Below the pieces are notes generated by a model that saw only the letters and a program-made list of their open reading frames with translations, was not told the origin of the DNA and did not search any database. A stretch of 64,000 nt of DNA from CAVEFW01 sp964579575 (lineage in GTDB: Bacteria > Actinomycetota > Coriobacteriia > Coriobacteriales > Eggerthellaceae): NCBI GenBank assembly GCA_964579575.1, contig CAZOGL010000003.1, forward strand, positions 1 through 64,000, written 5' to 3'. Position numbers and translations under genes: made by a program. This document shows, piece by piece, positions 61,376 through 64,000 of the stretch; the first letter of the stretch is position 1; every line of letters begins with the position of its first letter.

Positions 61376-62302
61376 ATGGATACCTACCTCAAAGAGTTCT
61401 TGGACTATTTGCGCGTCGAGCGGGGAAGTTCGTCGAACACCATCGCTGCCTATCGACGCGATTTGGAGCTCTATCTGTTGTTTTTGCGCCGTGAGGGCAT
61501 ATCCGACTTGTTGGACGTGACTCGAGACGAGATCGCTTTGTTCGAGGGGTGGCTCGTCGAGGGCAAGCCGGGGTATCTGCCCGATGGTGCGTTGTGTGAT
61601 CCGGAGAAGCCGTCCACGCGTATGCGCCGGTTGTCTGCGGTCAAAGGGCTTCATAAGTTCCTCGTTCGCGAGGAGTACACCGCGAAGAATCCCTCCGACT
61701 TGATACAACCCTCGAAGCTTCCCCAACGACTTCCTGACGTCTTGTCTGTCGCTAAGGTCGAGGCCCTGCTCGAACAGCCTTTTCCCCAAACGCCTACGGG
61801 GTTGCGGGATCGTGCGATCTTGGAGGTCCTCTATGGGTGCGGATTGCGTGTGAGCGAGCTTACGGGGCTCGATGGGGGAGACGTGTTCTTCGACGAGGGG
61901 TACTTGCGGGTCACGGGCAAGGGAAACAAGATGCGCATCGCCCCGCTTGTCGGAGCGGCGGCCCGAGCGTTGAGCGCCTATCTATCGGAAGGACGTCCCG
62001 CTCTTGAGGCAAAGGCGAAATCTCGTTGTCCCGCAGTGTTCCTCAATGGGCGCGGAGGGCGGCTTTCTCGCCAATCGGTCCACAGCATTTGCTCCCGGGC
62101 AGGTCTTGCGGTGGGGATCGAGAACCTTCATCCCCACACCTTGCGTCATTCCTTTGCGACCCACCTTTTGGAGGGCGGCGCGGACTTGCGCGTCATCCAA
62201 GAGATGCTTGGACATGCGGACATCTCCACGACCCAGATCTATACCCATGTGTCTCGCGCCCATATTCGCGAGGAGTATTTGAGCGCCCACCCTCGCGCGT
62301 AG
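61376..62302 (+). CDS. xerD: Tyrosine recombinase XerC/XerD
   Basis: 308 residues: an N-terminal SAM-like domain (LKEFLDYLRVERGSSSNTI) and a catalytic domain with Arg in GCGLRVSELTGL, Lys in TGKGNKMR, His/Arg in HTLRHSFATHLLEGG, His in LGHADISTTQIYTH and the nucleophile Tyr in IYTHVS. It resolves chromosome dimers. XerC versus XerD cannot be settled here. The last codons are copied three times downstream. Confidence 0.93.
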   Translation: MDTYLKEFLDYLRVERGSSSNTIAAYRRDLELYLLFLRREGISDLLDVTRDEIALFEGWLVEGKPGYLPDGALCDPEKPSTRMRRLSAVKGLHKFLVREEYTAKNPSDLIQPSKLPQRLPDVLSVAKVEALLEQPFPQTPTGLRDRAILEVLYGCGLRVSELTGLDGGDVFFDEGYLRVTGKGNKMRIAPLVGAAARALSAYLSEGRPALEAKAKSRCPAVFLNGRGGRLSRQSVHSICSRAGLAVGIENLHPHTLRHSFATHLLEGGADLRVIQEMLGHADISTTQIYTHVSRAHIREEYLSAHPRA

Positions 62303-62460
62303 CCGCCGGCTCGCGATTTTCGTTGGGAGGTTGCAGCCAGCTCGCGAATCACACCCTCGCGCGTAGCTGCAGGCTCGCGATTCCCACCCTCGCGCGTAGC
62401 CGCAGGCTCGCGATTCCCACCCTCGCGCATAGCTGTAGGCTCGCGGAGTCCCACTCGAGG
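62288..62460 (+). repeat. 33-bp units copying the xerD end
   Basis: CACCCTCGCGCGTAG with a following GC(T/C)G(C/T)AGGCTCGCGATTCC occurs at 62288 (gene end), 62352, 62385 and 62418. Offsets are 64, 33 and 33. The copies carry point changes. Confidence 0.9.
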
Positions 62461-62642
62461 GGCTACCGCCGCCCAGCGATTCACATCCAGGGGCTAACTA
62501 TCACATAATCTAAAGCGTTGTCGCCGCCAATCCAGGACGCTGTCATTGGGACATTATCGTTTTTTCGTGCGCGTCGTCACAAAATTGTCACATAACTTTA
62601 CCCGTGCATCTTGTGCTTCGTGCCGATGCTTGACACACCATG
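62461..62642. other. Intergenic DNA upstream of mraZ
   Basis: About 180 bases with no gene or clear repeat; becomes AT-richer toward the mraZ promoter. Confidence 0.6.
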
Positions 62643-62651
62643 TGGTATACT
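62643..62651 (+). promoter_or_regulatory. Extended -10 promoter of mraZ
   Basis: TGGTATACT matches the extended -10 (TGnTATAaT) with one change. About 180 bases of leader follow. Confidence 0.55.
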
Positions 62652-62659
62652 CAATTTCC

Positions 62660-62774
62660 CCCACATCGACCCACATCGATATAACCCCAGTTCAAAAGGC
62701 TCTTTCCTCAAACCACAATCTCCAAAAAACACGGCGTTTTCTCCAATTTAGATTGTAAAGTGGGAGAAAGTGGG
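62660..62774 (+). promoter_or_regulatory. MraZ-box-like repeats in two clusters
   Basis: CCCACATCGA is repeated in perfect tandem at 62660-62669 and 62670-62679, giving GTGGG twice at a 10-bp step on the minus strand. GTGGGAGAAAGTGGG at 62760-62774 gives GTGGG twice at the same step on the plus strand. MraZ is known to bind GTGGG-type repeats at 10-bp spacing before its own gene, so both clusters are candidates for autoregulation. Confidence 0.7.
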
Positions 62775-62829
62775 ATATTATGGTCGAACCGAATCAAAGT
62801 CGCACTGCTGAGAGAGGAGGGCGGGCACC

Positions 62830-63258
62830 ATGGTAGAGTTGATGGGCGAGTATCGCCACAAGCTTGATTCCAAGGGCCGTCTTACCCTCCCCTCAAAGCT
62901 TCGTGCCGACCTTTCGGGAACTCTGGTAGTCATGGTCAACCCCAAGGAAGAATGTCTGTATGCGTTCACTTCGCAGCAGAATTTCGACGAGTGGATGGAG
63001 TCCGTCTTCGAGAAGGATGGCGGCTACAACGCGAGCAACTCCAAGCACGTCAACGTTCGTCGTGTGTTGAAGGCCCGCGCAACCAGCGTCGATATCGATA
63101 GCCAAAATCGCATCAACCTGAAGGACGACCAGTGTAAAACCGTCAAGATCGACAAGGATGTCGTCCTTGTAGGCAATACGGGCTACTTTGAGATTTGGGA
63201 CGCAAAGCGTTGGGATGAGTTCTGCGCTGAGGTGGATATCGCTTCCTACTTCGACTAG
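62830..63258 (+). CDS. mraZ: Transcription regulator MraZ
   Basis: 142 residues with two SpoVT/AbrB-like repeats: MGEYRHKLDSKGRLTLPSKLR near the start and VDIDSQNRINLKDD later. MraZ represses the division and cell-wall (dcw) cluster and itself. GAGGAGGG precedes the ATG. rsmH follows after eight bases, the usual order. Confidence 0.96.
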   Translation: MVELMGEYRHKLDSKGRLTLPSKLRADLSGTLVVMVNPKEECLYAFTSQQNFDEWMESVFEKDGGYNASNSKHVNVRRVLKARATSVDIDSQNRINLKDDQCKTVKIDKDVVLVGNTGYFEIWDAKRWDEFCAEVDIASYFD

Positions 63259-63266
63259 ACCCAGAC

Positions 63267-64000
63267 GTGAGCGGATTGACTAGCGAATATCATCATATAC
63301 CGGTCCTGCTCCCCGAGTGCCTCGAGCAACTACACCTAGAATCGAAGCACACGTTCGTGGATGCAACGCTCGGCGGAGCAGGCCATTCCCTCGAGGCGGC
63401 GAAACGCCTTGGACCTCAAGGGACGCTTATCGGTATCGACCAGGACGAGGTCGCATTGACGGCGGCGAGGGAGCGCTTAGGCGCCTTGCCCGACGACGTC
63501 AGGCCCAACCTCGAGCTCCTTCGCGGTAACTTCGGAGAGTTGGACAAGCTTTTACTCTCCGCCGAGGTGCCGGGAGTGGATGCGTTCCTCTTCGACATCG
63601 GCGTCTCCTCGGTCCAGATTGACACGCCATCACGCGGCTTCTCCTTCAAGGAGAATGGCCCTCTTGATATGCGGATGGATCCGGGTAACCAAACCCTAAC
63701 CGCAGCAGAGATCATCAACACCTACAACGCAGCAGATCTCACCCGGATTCTCCGTAGCTACTCCGATGAGAAGTGGGCAAGCCGTATCGCGAAGTTCGTG
63801 TGTGAGGCGCGGGAGAGCGCGTATATCGAGACGAGCGAGGAGCTTGTCGAGATCATCAAGGCTGCCATTCCCGCGAGCGCCCGTCGTGCGGGGGGACACC
63901 CTGCCAAGCGTACGTTCCAGGCGTTGCGCATTGAGGTAAACGGCGAGCTTGATGTGCTCGAGCGCGCGCTTCATGCGGCGGTGAGGTGGCTTAACCCTGG
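63267..64000 (+). CDS. rsmH: 16S rRNA m4C1402 methyltransferase, 3' part outside window
   Basis: From GTG 63267 the frame is open to the right edge: 244 codons and two bases, no stop. Near the N-terminus it reads HHIPVLLPECLEQL, then the SAM-binding FVDATLGGAGHS and DQDEVAL; later DIGVSSVQID, RGFSFKENGPLDMRMDP and HPAKRTFQALRIEVN, all RsmH signatures. It methylates N4 of C1402 in the P-site. The exact start is uncertain because the ribosome site is weak. Confidence 0.93.
   Translation, partial: MSGLTSEYHHIPVLLPECLEQLHLESKHTFVDATLGGAGHSLEAAKRLGPQGTLIGIDQDEVALTAARERLGALPDDVRPNLELLRGNFGELDKLLLSAEVPGVDAFLFDIGVSSVQIDTPSRGFSFKENGPLDMRMDPGNQTLTAAEIINTYNAADLTRILRSYSDEKWASRIAKFVCEARESAYIETSEELVEIIKAAIPASARRAGGHPAKRTFQALRIEVNGELDVLERALHAAVRWLNP

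Noticed and set aside
62288..62460. dif or attachment site next to xerD
   Set aside because: The repeats are copies of the xerD gene end and lack the 11-6-11 inverted arms of a dif site.

Overview
The window is most consistent with a host-associated anaerobic actinobacterium, probably class Coriobacteriia. This is inferred from gene content and style: GC-rich codon use, TTG and GTG starts, Tat-type lipoprotein signals on binding proteins, a peptide-transport permease-ATPase fusion, zinc-type S14 and a class Ic aspartate aminotransferase. No 16S gene is present, so the placement stays an inference. Five runs of exactly 100 N show that this is a draft scaffold; order across a gap is less certain than order within a contig.

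Layout. (1) 1-6.5 kb: the 5' part of a large surface protein on the minus strand with BspA-like repeats, running off the left edge; a NitT/TauT-type ABC transporter followed by a cysteine-rich DUF5714-like protein; and a CPBP membrane protease. (2) 6.8-14.3 kb: rpsB-tsf, murA, an LCP-family cell-wall protein, a Nfu-type Fe-S protein, a small two-CW-like protein, lgt, and rpmE with a long Ala/Glu/Lys tail. (3) 14.6-31.5 kb: the str, S10 and spc ribosomal clusters (rpsL to secY) plus adk. They are broken into several units by terminators and leaders, and a divergent trigger-factor-like gene sits directly after rplW (L23). tuf is not behind fusA. (4) 31.6-38.8 kb: a polytopic GT-C-like membrane protein, then nagB-nagA facing nanA-nanK-nanE, a compact sialic acid/amino-sugar catabolic locus. 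(5) 39-49.3 kb: an oligopeptide ABC operon (binding protein, permease, permease-ATPase fusion, ATPase), a class Ic aminotransferase, and a divergent LysR regulator/SSS symporter pair. (6) 49.6-57.5 kb: a RipA-like NlpC/P60 hydrolase, tRNA-Tyr/Thr/Met, tuf, rpmG, tRNA-Trp, secE-nusG, rplK-rplA, map, and an NAD kinase with a cysteine-rich insertion. (7) 57.8-64 kb: a DUF1846 protein, pyrG, a XerC/D recombinase, then mraZ-rsmH, the start of the division/cell-wall cluster, running off the right edge.

The most unusual signal is not a gene. About a dozen genes that end a transcription unit, on both strands, carry tandem or near-tandem copies of their own last codons including the stop codon, running into the intergenic DNA (CPBP protease, tsf, the LCP gene, lgt, the trigger-factor-like gene, oppF, the LysR gene, putP, the NlpC gene, nadK, pyrG, xerD). 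Units differ between genes (12-75 bp) and most copies have point differences. In eight of the twelve cases an extra stop lies in the gene's own reading frame. Ribosomal-protein genes inside operons lack it. Two N gaps also lie in repeat blocks just behind genes, but their flanks are exactly 55 bp identical, which looks like an assembler k-mer effect and needs separate caution.
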